A DNA stretch of 64,000 nucleotides from Tillandsia leiboldiana (taxonomy: Eukaryota > Streptophyta > Magnoliopsida > Poales > Bromeliaceae): NCBI GenBank assembly GCA_029204045.2, contig JAQNDB010000116.1, positions 62,001-126,000 of the forward strand, written 5' to 3'. The notes under the pieces are model-generated. The model was given only the letters and a program-made list of their open reading frames with translations, was not told the DNA's origin and did no database searches. Every line of letters begins with the position of its first letter. Positions within the stretch are counted from its first letter, which is position 1. A program made the translations under genes and the position numbers. This document shows positions 35,171 to 45,650 of the stretch, piece after piece.

Positions 35171-35930
35171 GACCCTATGACTCCTTTTCTAGGGTAAAAG
35201 AAAAATAGCCGTCATATTCATATCTTATTTTATACGGCTCTAGATCCACATATAGAGAAGAAAGGAAATCATTAGAGAATACTCTATGTTTCTTCATCTA
35301 TATTGATTAGTTTGATTCTAGGTTTTCATACTCACATCTTGAGTTGAATCAAACTAATGAATACTTAGATGGTATTTCCGATCTATCTTTGATCTAAGTA
35401 TTCGGCGGATCATCACCACCAAAAACAACGATTTACCCCAAAAATCGGCGCGTGGATTCGCGTGTCCTTGTGGATTCAAGGTTCAACCGCTCTCGTGGAT
35501 TCGGAGCGAGGCACGTTCGTGGATTCGAAGGGTGCTATTGGGTGAAGACCGTGGACTCGGTCGGACGTCGTGGATTCGACATTGGACGCCGTGGATTCGG
35601 CGTTGGGCGCAGATCGTGGATTCGAGAAGCGTCGCGGAGCGAGCGGAGAAGATCCTCTAGGAGCGTATGGAAAAGGTTGAGTCGTAAGTGTGTACGGTAA
35701 ATCACCTTGTACGTGTTTTAATTCTAGTGGATTTCTGCCGTGTTATCGGTCCCGTGGTTTTTTTACTCCGGTGATGGAGTTTTCCACGTAAAAATCTTGC
35801 GAGTTATTTTTTATTTCCGCATTGGGTTTTTATCGCAACGATTTTTGAGTGTTTATACGTTTACACCTATTCACCCCCCTCTAGGTGTTTTTTCCCCTAT
35901 TTAGATCCTTATTACATATAACCCAACAAG

Positions 35931-35942
35931 TGGTATCAGAGC
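35931..35942 (+). other. C1 primer-binding site (tRNA-Met)
   Basis: TGGTATCAGAGC lies 2 nt after the 5' LTR. Confidence 0.93.
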
Positions 35943-35961
35943 GGGAATAGGGTTGTAAACA

Positions 35962-37983
35962 ATGGTTGAAGGTGGAAACATCAACCGACCCCCGTTCTTC
36001 GATGGAACAAATTATGCGTACTGGAAAGTGCGGATGAAAGCCTTTTTAATTTCCATCGACGAACGGGTGTGGCAATCAATTGAATTAGGATGGTCTAATC
36101 CATCTGAATTTATTGGTGATGTTCGCACCTTAAAACCTAGGTCGAAATGGACCAAGGAAGAGTTAGATTCATCTTCTTACAATGGCAAGGAAATTAATGC
36201 TATTTTTAATGCCTTATCTCAAACTGAGTTCTCTCGCGTCTCAGCATGTGAGACTGCGAAAGAAATCTGGGATGTTCTTCAGGTTACACATGAGGGAACT
36301 AACCTCGTGAAGATTCAGAAACTGCAAATGCTTACGAGCAAGTTTGACTCTATCTTGATGGCAGAAAATGAATCTTTCACGGACTACTATACACGATTGC
36401 AAGACATCGTAAACTCATGTGCTAACCTGGGAGAGAAGATTCCAGAATTTAAGATTGTAAGAAAGATCTTAAGAACTCTTCCTGAACGATTTCGCCCAAA
36501 GGTTACAGCCATTGAAACTATTAAACACCCGGACAAAATACGTGTAGAAGAATTAGTTGGTTCATTACAAACATATGAAATGACGTTTACTACTAACAAT
36601 TCTTCTGGAAAGGCATCCACTTCTAAGTCTTCAGGTTATGCGTTGAAAACAACTAAGGAAGAAGACGCGGATACATCCTCCTCAGACGATGACGAGAACC
36701 TTTCTATGGAGGAATTTGAGAAGCAGCTCGCTCTCTTGACAAGGAAGTTTCGCCGCAACTTTCGAAGGGGTAATTCAAGTAAATCTCCATCCTTCGGAAA
36801 GTCGAACAAAGGCAAGGGTACTTCAAGTTACAAGTCAAGAAAGCAAGAGAACTTCTCAAAGGATAAGAAAAGTTCAGAGGGACAACTACAATGCTTCAAA
36901 TGTCGAGGCTACGACCACATTGCAACGGAGTGTCCCAACAAGTATCCGGCAAAGAAGAAGGCGATGCAAGTCGTCACTTGGGATGACAACTCAACGTCAA
37001 ATGAGTCGTCTTCAAGTGATGAAGAAAAGAGCTCCACGGCATTCCACGCGTCCATATCTTCACCCTTCATGTGCTTTATGGCAAGTACATCCGAGTCGTT
37101 GTCCAACTCCACTGTTGAAAAGATTGCAACGGACAACGAATCGGATGATTCGGAAGGTGAAGATTTTGCTCTAGCCTACCACAGACTTTTGAGGGATTCA
37201 AAGAAAGTGGCTAAGCAAAACAAGAGTTTGAGAGGGAGATTGCCTGATCTCGAAGAAGAAGCAAAAAGGGCAACTTCTCTCTCAAACGCTCTTGAAGTGG
37301 AAAGGGAAAACCTGATAAAAGCAAATGTTTCCCTTAAAGAGTCCAATGAGCAACTTGAGAAGGAACATACAAATCTGGTGGACAAAGCGAACTACTTCTT
37401 GAAGTTCTACGGCGAGGCCCGACGGGAAAAATTGGAAATGACAGAGACCATTTGCCAACTCAAGGATGACTTACAGCAATTTTCTTCTGGAAGGAGTAAG
37501 TTGGATAAACTTCTTGGTCTTGGTCAAACAAACAAGTTCGGCCTCGGATACAATCGAACTGAAGACAATTTTAGTTCGGTTGGGACAGTCTTTGTGCCTC
37601 AGTCGGTATCTCCTCCTCCGACACCGGAATTCATGACAACCAACGACAACAAACCTACTTCATCCTCTTCAGAATCGTCAAGCACAAAGGTATGTTTTCG
37701 TTGTATTTTTGCAGGGCACATTGAAAGAAATTGCAAGATTGGAGCTCAAAGATCAAATCAACCACATCTTGCAACTGCTACCAATAAGTTCACTCCCCGG
37801 AATTCAAAGAAGGATTTTTCAAAAGAAAAGAACGTTGGTAGTACTCCAAACAAGACGATGACAAAAGAAAAAGATCAATCAGACAAAACGTCTTCATCAA
37901 GGAAAATTTCTCAACCATTGCCGACATACTCCAAAACTCAAAAGGTTTGGGTATGCGAAGGTGAAATCCTTCCTTGTCTTTAA
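35962..37983 (+). CDS. C1 gag protein (673 residues), copy 1
   Basis: An intact frame begins 19 nt after the primer site. The N-terminus has FDGTNYAYWKVRM, the usual copia gag opening. A CCHC knuckle (CFKCRGYDHIATEC) lies at about residue 311, and a second (CFRCIFAGHIERNC) at about residue 578. Between them is an acidic serine-rich stretch and a long Glu/Lys/Leu-rich coiled coil at about residues 405-510. The large size with two knuckles and a coiled coil fits SIRE-type gag. It would form the particle shell and bind RNA. The frame ends VCEGEILPCL exactly where protease should follow, so no gag-pol fusion can be made from this copy. Confidence 0.92.
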   Translation: MVEGGNINRPPFFDGTNYAYWKVRMKAFLISIDERVWQSIELGWSNPSEFIGDVRTLKPRSKWTKEELDSSSYNGKEINAIFNALSQTEFSRVSACETAKEIWDVLQVTHEGTNLVKIQKLQMLTSKFDSILMAENESFTDYYTRLQDIVNSCANLGEKIPEFKIVRKILRTLPERFRPKVTAIETIKHPDKIRVEELVGSLQTYEMTFTTNNSSGKASTSKSSGYALKTTKEEDADTSSSDDDENLSMEEFEKQLALLTRKFRRNFRRGNSSKSPSFGKSNKGKGTSSYKSRKQENFSKDKKSSEGQLQCFKCRGYDHIATECPNKYPAKKKAMQVVTWDDNSTSNESSSSDEEKSSTAFHASISSPFMCFMASTSESLSNSTVEKIATDNESDDSEGEDFALAYHRLLRDSKKVAKQNKSLRGRLPDLEEEAKRATSLSNALEVERENLIKANVSLKESNEQLEKEHTNLVDKANYFLKFYGEARREKLEMTETICQLKDDLQQFSSGRSKLDKLLGLGQTNKFGLGYNRTEDNFSSVGTVFVPQSVSPPPTPEFMTTNDNKPTSSSSESSSTKVCFRCIFAGHIERNCKIGAQRSNQPHLATATNKFTPRNSKKDFSKEKNVGSTPNKTMTKEKDQSDKTSSSRKISQPLPTYSKTQKVWVCEGEILPCL

Positions 37984-38846
37984 TCGTTCTACGATTAAAT
38001 GTTGTGTAGTTTATGTAGACTATTTTTTTCTTTCTTTTGGCCGACCCGTCAACCATCTTTGGGAGGTAAATGGTATATTTCTTATTGGTTGATGATTTCT
38101 CTAGGTTTTCTTGGGTAGCATTTTTAAAAGAGAAAGCTGATACTTTTGATTCTTTTCACGAGATTTGCCTTCGTATTATGATTGAAAAGAATGAAAAGAT
38201 CATTCGTGTTAGAAGTAATAGAGGTGGAGAATTCATTAATTCTAAATTCATTGACTTTTGTACTTCAAACGGTATTAAGCATGAATTCTCTGCACCCTAT
38301 ACACCTCAACAGAATGGTGTTGTTGAGCGCAAAAACAGGGTTGTTCAAGAGATGGCGCTTGTGATGCTTCATAGCCGGATTTTACCGCTACATTTTTGGG
38401 CTGAAGCTGTGAACACCGCTGTCTATGTCATTAATCGAGTGTTTTTGCGCCCGGGAACGTTAAATACACCATATGAACTATGGTGTGGTAGAAAACCCAA
38501 CATCAAATATTTTCGCATCTTCGGGAGTCGGTGTTACATTTTACGTGACCGTGAAAATCTTGGAAAGTTTGACTCACGAAGTGACGAAGGGATTTTCTTG
38601 GGGTATTCTACTAATAGTAGAGCATATCGAGTATTTAACTTGGAATCTAAGACGATCGTAGAATCTATAAATGTTAAAGTAGATGAAGCTTTTCACTTTG
38701 CATCTGAAAAATCTACCCTCGATATCTCTCTAGATGATGATTCTCCTGCCGTTGCATCTTCTCATAATAATACTTCCAATATTAATGATGCATCTAATGG
38801 TTCTTCAGTTTATCTAATGTGCAGGAATCATCTCATATATCTCTGA
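37984..38846 (+). pseudogene. C1 integrase core, N-terminally truncated, copy 1
   Basis: Right after the gag stop there is no protease (no DSG motif) and no integrase zinc finger. Sequence resumes inside the catalytic core, LVDDFSRFSWV. The second catalytic Asp is Asn here (RSNRGGEF); the other copy has RSDRGGEF. The Glu motif NGVVERKNR is present. The C-terminal GKFDSRSDEGIFLGYS and RAYRVFN block is typical of copia integrase. A one-base loss near 38808 breaks the link to RT. Confidence 0.88.
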
Positions 38847-40511
38847 GTACTCCGTTTCAACAAACGCTACGAATCTCCAAGGATCATCCGGAATCGAATA
38901 TTATTGGAGATCCACAAGAAGGAGTTAGAACTCGGAGGCAGTTGGTTTGTGGATTCGCTTGCTACGTATCTTTAATCGAATCAAAGAACATAGATGAAGC
39001 TCTTCAGGATGACTACTGGATTAAAGCAATGCAGGAAGAGCTCCATCAATTTGAGCGAAACAAAGTCTGGGAATTAACGAAGCCTCCAAAGCAACATAAT
39101 GTGATAGGTACCAAATGGATCTTCAAGAACAAGAAAAATGAGGATGGTACTATCATCAGGAACAAGGCACGATTAGTTGCTCAAGGCTACTCTCAAGTAG
39201 AAGGTATAGACTTTGATGAAACATTCGCCCCTGTAGCTAGACTCGAGTCCATTCGTATACTATTTGCTATTGCTTGTCATTTTAAAATTAAATTATTTCA
39301 AATGGACGTTAAGAGCGCATTTCTAAATGGGTTTTTAAATGAGGAAGTTTATGTGGCTCAACCGAAAGGTTTTGTAGACCATAAACAACCTAACCATGTT
39401 TTTCGTTTGAAAAAGGCTCTTTACGGTCTGAAACAAGCACCGCGAGAATGGTACGAAAGGTTGACAAAGCACCTTTTGGAGAAGGGCTACACTCGAGGGG
39501 GAGCTGATAGGACTCTCTTTGTGAAGCATTATCAAAGCAATTTCACTGTAGCACAATCTATGTCGATGACATTGTATTTGGCGCAACAAGAGATAATGAT
39601 GCTTCTAAATTCGCGAAGACCATGGAAAGCGAATTTGAGATGTCCATGATGGGCGAATTGACTTATTTCCTTGGATTGCAAATTAAACAAAATGATGAAG
39701 GTATTCACTTGAGTCAATCCAAGTATGCAATGGAGTTGGTTAAAAAGTTTGATCTTGAAAATTCGAAGGATTTTCCGACTCCAATGGGAACTAGCCACAA
39801 GGGACTTGGAAGTGAATCACAAAGTGAGAATGTAGACGAGAAACTGTATCGAAGTATGATTGGAAGTCTACTTTACCTCACGGCTAGTCGCCCGGATATA
39901 TCTTTTGGTGTTGGGATCTGCGCGAGATATCAATCTGCACCAAAAGAGGTTCACCTGAAAGCGATGAAAAGGATCATCCGGTATATCAAAGGATCAATTA
40001 ATTTCGTAATTTGGTATCCTATGGGAACAAGTTTGGATATTGTTGGATATACTCAGATGCCGATTTGGGCAGGATCAGTGGATGATCGGAAAAGCTACGA
40101 GTGGTGCATGCTTCTATCTTGGCCATTGCCCTTGTTGCATGGCACAGTAAAAAGCAGAACTGCATAGCACTCTCGACTGCCGAAGCGGAATACATTGCAG
40201 CGGGAAGTTGGCTCAACTCAACTTCATTGGGATGAAAGCGTATTGATGCGACTTCCGATTTCGCATCTTCGGTAACAAGTCTTTGTGAGCAACACAAGTG
40301 CAATTAACATTTCTAAAAACCCTGTGTTGCACTCTAGAACAAAACATATTGAACTTAGATATCATTTTCTTAGAGAGCTAGTTGAATCAAATACTCTTCA
40401 ACTTTCATATTTTCAACTGAGGATCAATTAGCTGACATTCTAACAAAACCTTTGGATCAAAAACGTTTTATTCATTTGCGAAAAGCAATTGGAATGCTTT
40501 CCTTGAAATAA
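38830..40511 (+). pseudogene. C1 reverse transcriptase and RNase H, copy 1, frameshifted
   Basis: RT motifs include QMDVKSAFLNG and LYGLKQAPREWYE. One base is missing just before the YVDD site (near 39557), so the catalytic motif is out of frame. More single-base changes lie near 40050, 40095 and 40130 in RNase H. The last readable part is LTKPLDQKRF, then a stop at 40509. The density of one-base changes rises from about 39550 towards the gap at 44551, unlike the first 5 kb. Confidence 0.9.
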
Positions 40512-41441
40512 ACTTCTTTTTGAAACCTTTGCTTAGGATAGGTTTTTTGTTTGTTTTTTGTTCTGTTTTATTTGTTTTACATAGGACATTAATTGAGCAT
40601 AGATCATAATTGACTTTAATTGCATCTTTTCGCACATTTAGAAATTTATTATGCTTTTGCCATCATAATATTTCACTGTTGCAATGATCATTTATGTTAA
40701 TTAAATCATCTTCTAAGTGATCAAAGTCAATTTCTCTCTCATGATCTCTTGGTATAGTCATTATCTTATTTGACTGCTTAGTCGAGTATGAAATCGAGAT
40801 CAATTTTGGGTTGAATACTTTATATCTTAAATAATTGATAGCCAATTGAGGGGGAGTCAAAGAAAAGTAAAATGCTCAAAAGATGTGGAAAGAGTTACAT
40901 CCCAATGAGGAGTGTGAAAACTACCACCACATGGAGGAAAGAGCTACCACCTCGGTCGTCCGAGTATTGTGTGCAGCTACCACATGTATACCAAGCATGG
41001 TTGTTCAAATTTTGATTAAGTAAAATGCATGTTGAAATACTTGACTCCGTCAAATTTCAAGGTTGGTATAAGGTGGGTTTTTAAAGAAAGATGCTCAAAG
41101 AGCCACTCTCTTCAACAGATTGTCTAGATACATTATCTACTATATTTGGGATTTCAAACATCTATTGATCTTTGTATTTCATTTTCTTTACTGAATTGAT
41201 GATTTGATAAAGGCATTACTCATAAGATCAAGTTAGATGTAATTGAAGGTGTTCAACTTTAAGGGATTTAATTTTGTAAATTTTCGTTTCATTTTTGGAT
41301 ATTATTGATAGATTTGGCATAATCTAATTCTTGTTGTATGAAACGATGATTTTTGTTTAAAGTTGATACACATTTGTGCTTACAATCTTTTTCTGGTTTT
41401 TCTTGAATTTCTCTGAAATTTTCTAAAGAAAAAGTTGGGCC
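40512..41441 (+). other. C1 spacer between pol and the internal promoter, copy 1
   Basis: AT-rich and noncoding. It contains a purine tract (GAGGGGGAG, 40848-40856) of the kind normally found just before a copia LTR. I see nothing else. The homologous stretch in copy 2 is 47754-48681. Confidence 0.6.
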
Positions 41442-41610
41442 GATCCGGATCGGGCAAGATGATCCGGATCCCGAACGCAGGTATTCTTCTGCGGGCTGAC
41501 GATCCGGATTGGACCTGCCGATCCGGATCCCGAACGCAGTTTCTCACTGCGGGTAGCCGATCCGGATCGCAAGCATGAACTGATCCGGATCGCGGCTAGG
41601 GTTTTATAAA
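41442..41610 (+). promoter_or_regulatory. Candidate internal promoter of C1 ORF3, copy 1
   Basis: Six GATCCGGAT(C/T) palindromes in three pairs (41442-41591), then TATAAA at 41605-41610. The paired layout, and the CCGAAC following the second member, match the LTR array, so this looks like a second copy of the same promoter module placed after pol. Confidence 0.55.
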
Positions 41611-41726
41611 GAACAAAGGGTTTTTGATTTCTTTTACTCCAATCTTTTGTTCCAAAGTTTCCAGAGCCTCTCTCTCTAGATTTCATCCTTCTTGGAAGCT
41701 TTCAAACTCAAGTTCTTCAACTCCAA

Positions 41727-42106
41727 GTAAGTTTTATTGATCAAAATCTCGTTTTTTCACCGTTTTTCTCTTTTCCTCCTCAAACGTGATGAATTTCTTG
41801 GATCAATTTTGTTTGTGGATGGTTTTTGATCAAATTTCTTTTGAAATAAGAACTCTGGGTAGATTAGTTTTGATTATATGCTAGGTATTCTCCTGATAAA
41901 CGGATTTTTAGGCTTCGATTTCTAAAATTTCGGTTTTAGGGCATATAATAAGGATTTTCGAAAATCATGCAATTGATCTATTTTTAAAAGTCCTTTGCAA
42001 AACTAATTTGATTCTTAGTCTCTCTACATGATTATGATTGTTTGGGTACAATTTTTCAAATTTTTGAAAATTAACAATTTTTCGTGTTCTGAGTTGTTGC
42101 TCACAG
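41727..42106 (+). other. Candidate intron upstream of ORF3, copy 1
   Basis: A GTAAGT donor at 41727 lies about 117 nt after the TATA box. An acceptor-like TTGCTCACAG ends at 42106. The stretch is T-rich and noncoding. The same sites are kept in copy 2. Confidence 0.4.
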
Positions 42107-42174
42107 AGGATTTTCTTCTCACAAAAACCAATAGCAATGGTGATCACTGGATTATTTTCTTACTTGCTGCTGCC

Positions 42175-43571
42175 ATGGTTCATACGAGGACACTGTCAAG
42201 CCCAAGAGGGCTAAGAAGGCTAAGAAAGCGAAGAAGCTAAAGATGATTCCGATACAGAATCTGAAACGGAATCAATTATTGGGATGAACTGCAAGTTGAA
42301 GCAACGACTGTTCCGACTGCTTCAAAGGGAAAAGCACCTGCAGAAACATCGAAGGCTCCGCCCACTGCTGCTGAGAAAGCAAAGCTCCAATGGAAGAAAC
42401 TTCTGGGAAGACAAGAAGAAAAAGTGTTGCTCGCAAAAGAGGGAGTGCTCAAGGAATCTCCATTGAGCAACCATTGATAGCCAAGCACCTCCACAAGACT
42501 TTCCAGCTCGGCTAGAATAAAGGATTTTGAAAACAGAGAATGCATTGGAGAAAGGCATGTTGATGTAAAAGCCTTAAAGAGCGTTCTCGGACATTTGGGA
42601 CTTTGTTTGACCAGATAGGTCTTGCTCCCATTTGCACTTCCCGGAGACCACTGGGTATTGTCTTCACTCAGTGAGAATGTTTTATCAGAATGCTTGCTAT
42701 CTAGTTGATCAGGAGAGCGTCGCCGAGATTTTCAAACATTGGTCAAGAATTTAAGATCAAAGTGACGCCCCAACTGATTGGAGAGGTATTAGGGATGGAC
42801 GCCCGAGCCGATGGCACTCATTACCTGAAGAATCAAGTCTTCAACACCTACTCCTGGAGAGTGGTAGTTGATGGAATCTGTCTTCCAATACTCGGTCGAC
42901 AGGAAACTCCGTTTCTCGAAAGAACTACGACCAGAGTACCGCTTCTTAAACTAATTTTTGTTATAATGTCATTCCAAACATGAACACAAAGGTTCTTCGG
43001 TGGGAGAGAATGATATTCCTTTATCTACTTGGAAACCCCACAGCAGCAATGGGAGCTAACTTAAACATTCCTTACATCATCTGGTCAAGATGGCGCGATA
43101 TGTGGAGCATGCTCATCCTTCAGAGAGACTACCTTATCCAATGATCATCATGCGCCATTCTTCGCAAATTTAAAGCTGACACAAATGCGAGTTCCTATAG
43201 CCACAGTCTAGGAACGATCAATGAGAACAACAATTGTAAAGTCTCTCTCGACGAAGCCAGATGAACCCTTAATACCTCCTCACCGGCAACGAGCACAACA
43301 ACAACAAGCGACAACCTCTGCACCGGCAGCACTCCTCCAGTCCAACCACACATCCACACAACAAGCACCTCAATCACTTCTGATGATGATGCATCTGTTA
43401 CCTCAATCTATAAAGAACAGCAAAGGCTCTCCAACGAGCAAGAACGTATATCAAATGAACTAATTGAGGTAAAGGAAGAAATAAAGAAGGTAAATAAGAA
43501 TCAATCATCAATGAACAAGCGATTAAGAAAATTTTCAAATTCCTCGCTGTATCAGTTCAGACGAGTCTGAA
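42175..43571 (+). pseudogene. C1 ORF3 remnant, copy 1
   Basis: Homologous to copy 2 at 49416-50835, with more one-base changes. The readable part at 42705-42983 includes LIGEVLGMDARADGTHYLKN. See the copy 2 entry for domains. Confidence 0.7.
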
Positions 43572-44282
43572 TAATCCGTATCCTTCCAATTTCTGTTTAT
43601 TATGCATATGTTTAAATCTTTCTTTTGTGCATTTTTAAGTTTTAGTTTTTAGTCTTTAGTTCTCCAACTTGAACTGTTAACCATTCTCTCCACTTCTTTG
43701 TAATTTTTGGCTTTGTTTGTGACAAAAAGGGGGAGAGAGTTTAGAGAACTTGAACAATGATGATGTAACAATGACTATGTGAAACTGTGAAACGGTGTAA
43801 TGTGGAACATCAAGGTAAGTACACTTCAACTTCAACTTTGGTTTTTATCTTGTGATTTGTGTTCCTGCCTCGACTAACTATTCGACTAACTATTTGGGCA
43901 TGTAATATAACTAACAAGTTGATGTTCACTAATGTGACATTTGGTTTTTGATTGCATAGAAGATATGTGGTTTTTGACTATGATTCTCTTACATATCTGA
44001 ATTCTCAAATGTCATGATGATCAGATAAACTCTATCTCTGTACTAGGTTTTGATGCTAAATATTCTTGAGGTATCTAACGATCTCTTTTTGTCAAGAATG
44101 ATTTCTTTGTGCAGAGAGTACAGATGTCTAAGTCTAGAGTCTGTTTTAGGAGTTTATCTCATGTTTTTAAATTTTTGGATCTCCATTGTAAATTTTTGTT
44201 GTATGGTGATAGCAACAAAATATCTTTTTGAATTTTCTTTAGTGATCTGTGTTTTGTCACGAAACCGCCAAAGGGGAGAGAT
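43572..44282 (+). other. C1 3' untranslated region, copy 1
   Basis: Noncoding. It has a purine tract (AAAAAGGGGGAGAGAG, about 43724-43739) and a second one just before the middle LTR (about 44268-44282). Confidence 0.7.
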
Positions 44283-44550
44283 TGTTACGGAATTTGAGTT
44301 GGCGTAGTTTCGTGAAAGTTCAAGTCTGAAGATTGAAGGTGAAGAAAGTTGGATCATTTAACTCAATCTCAAGAAAGAAGAATTCAAAAGGATCAGGTAT
44401 GTTTAACTAAAGATTTTGTGTGATCCGAATACTTCTTGTAGTGTAGAAACACTGGAAGAATCTTTCATTGCATAAAATCAAAAACTGGACTTGGGACATG
44501 TTCAGGATCCGGATCAGGTTGTTCGATCCGGATCCCGAAGGTGTTCGTTT
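44283..44550 (+). repeat. C1 middle LTR, truncated by the gap
   Basis: The first 268 bp of the LTR. Compared with the outer LTRs it lacks single bases in several short runs (GAAAGTT for GAAAGTTT, CATAAAATC for CATAAAAATC, ACACTGG for ACACTTGG). These losses look like sequencing error near a contig end. Confidence 0.88.
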
Positions 44551-44650
44551 NNNNNNNNNNNNNNNNNNNNNNNNNNNNNNNNNNNNNNNNNNNNNNNNNN
44601 NNNNNNNNNNNNNNNNNNNNNNNNNNNNNNNNNNNNNNNNNNNNNNNNNN
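44551..44650. other. Assembly gap (100 N)
   Basis: Exactly 100 N, a common placeholder for a gap of unknown size. By comparison with copy 1 it hides the rest of the LTR, the primer site and about 1.45 kb of gag. Confidence 0.98.
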
Positions 44651-45270
44651 CTACAACGAGGCTCGACAGAAAAATTGGAAATGACAAAGACCATTTTCCA
44701 ACTCAAGGATGACTTACACCGATTCTCTTCAGGAAGGAGTAAGTTGGATAAACTTCTTGGTCTTGGTCAAACAAACAAGTTTCGGCCTCGGATACAATCG
44801 AACTGAAGACAATTTTAGTTCGGTTGGGACAGTCTTTGTGCCTCAGTCGGTATCTCCTCCCTCCGACACCGGAATCATGACAACCAACGACAACAAACCT
44901 ACTTCATCCTCTTCAGAATCGTCAAGCACAAAGGTATGTTTTCGTTGTATTTTGCAGGGCACATTGAAAGGAAATTGCAAGATTGGAGCTCAAAGATCAA
45001 ATCACCACATCTTGCAACTGCTACCAATAAGTTCACTCCCCGGAATTCAAAGAAGGATTTTTCAAAAGAAAAGAACGTTGGTAGTACTCCAACACAAGAC
45101 GATGACAAAAGAAAAAGATCAATCAGACAAAAACGTCTTCATCAAGGAAAATTTCTCAACCATTGCCGACATACTCCAAAACTCAAAAGGTTTGGGTATG
45201 CAAAGGTGAAATCCTCCTTGTCTTTAATCGTTCTACGATTAAATGTTGTGTAGTTTATGTAGACTATTTT
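44651..45270 (+). pseudogene. C1 gag C-terminal part, copy 2
   Basis: Matches 37407-38010 of copy 1 but with many one-base insertions and losses, so no frame stays open. The second CCHC knuckle is interrupted. The start lies in the gap. Confidence 0.88.
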
Positions 45271-45650
45271 TTTCTTCTTTTGGCCGACCCGTCAACCATC
45301 TTTGGGAGGTAAATGGTATATTTTCTTATTGGTTGATGATTTCTCTCGGTTTCTTGGGTAGCATTTTTAAAAGAGAAAGCTGATACTTTTGATTCTTTTC
45401 ACGAGATTTGCCTTCGTATTATGATTGAAAGAATGAAAAGATCATTCGTGTTAGAAGTGATAGAGGTGGAGAATTCATTAATTCTAAATTCATTGACTTT
45501 TGTACTTCAAACGGTATTAAGCATGAATTCTCTGCACCCTATACACCTCAACAGAATGGTGTTGTTCGAGCGCAAAAACAGGGTTGTTCAAGAGATGGCG
45601 CGTGTGATGCTTCATAGCCGGATTTACCGCTACATTTTTGGGCTGAAGCT
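45271..45650 (+). pseudogene. C1 integrase core, first half, copy 2
   Basis: Matches 38020-38400. It has the RSDRGGEF block with Asp intact, but one-base changes near 45355, 45428 and 45566 break the frame. The deletion of protease and the integrase zinc finger is identical to copy 1, so it predates the doubling. Confidence 0.85.

Larger units (their letters stand above)
34587..35928 (+). repeat. C1 5' LTR
   Basis: TGTTACGGAATTTG to ATAACCCAACA. The upstream part has ten ATCCGGATC palindromes in five pairs (34814-35098), followed by a TATA box (TATAAATA, 35163-35170). The downstream part has about eight GTGGATTCG-like repeats (35450-35640). Confidence 0.95.
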
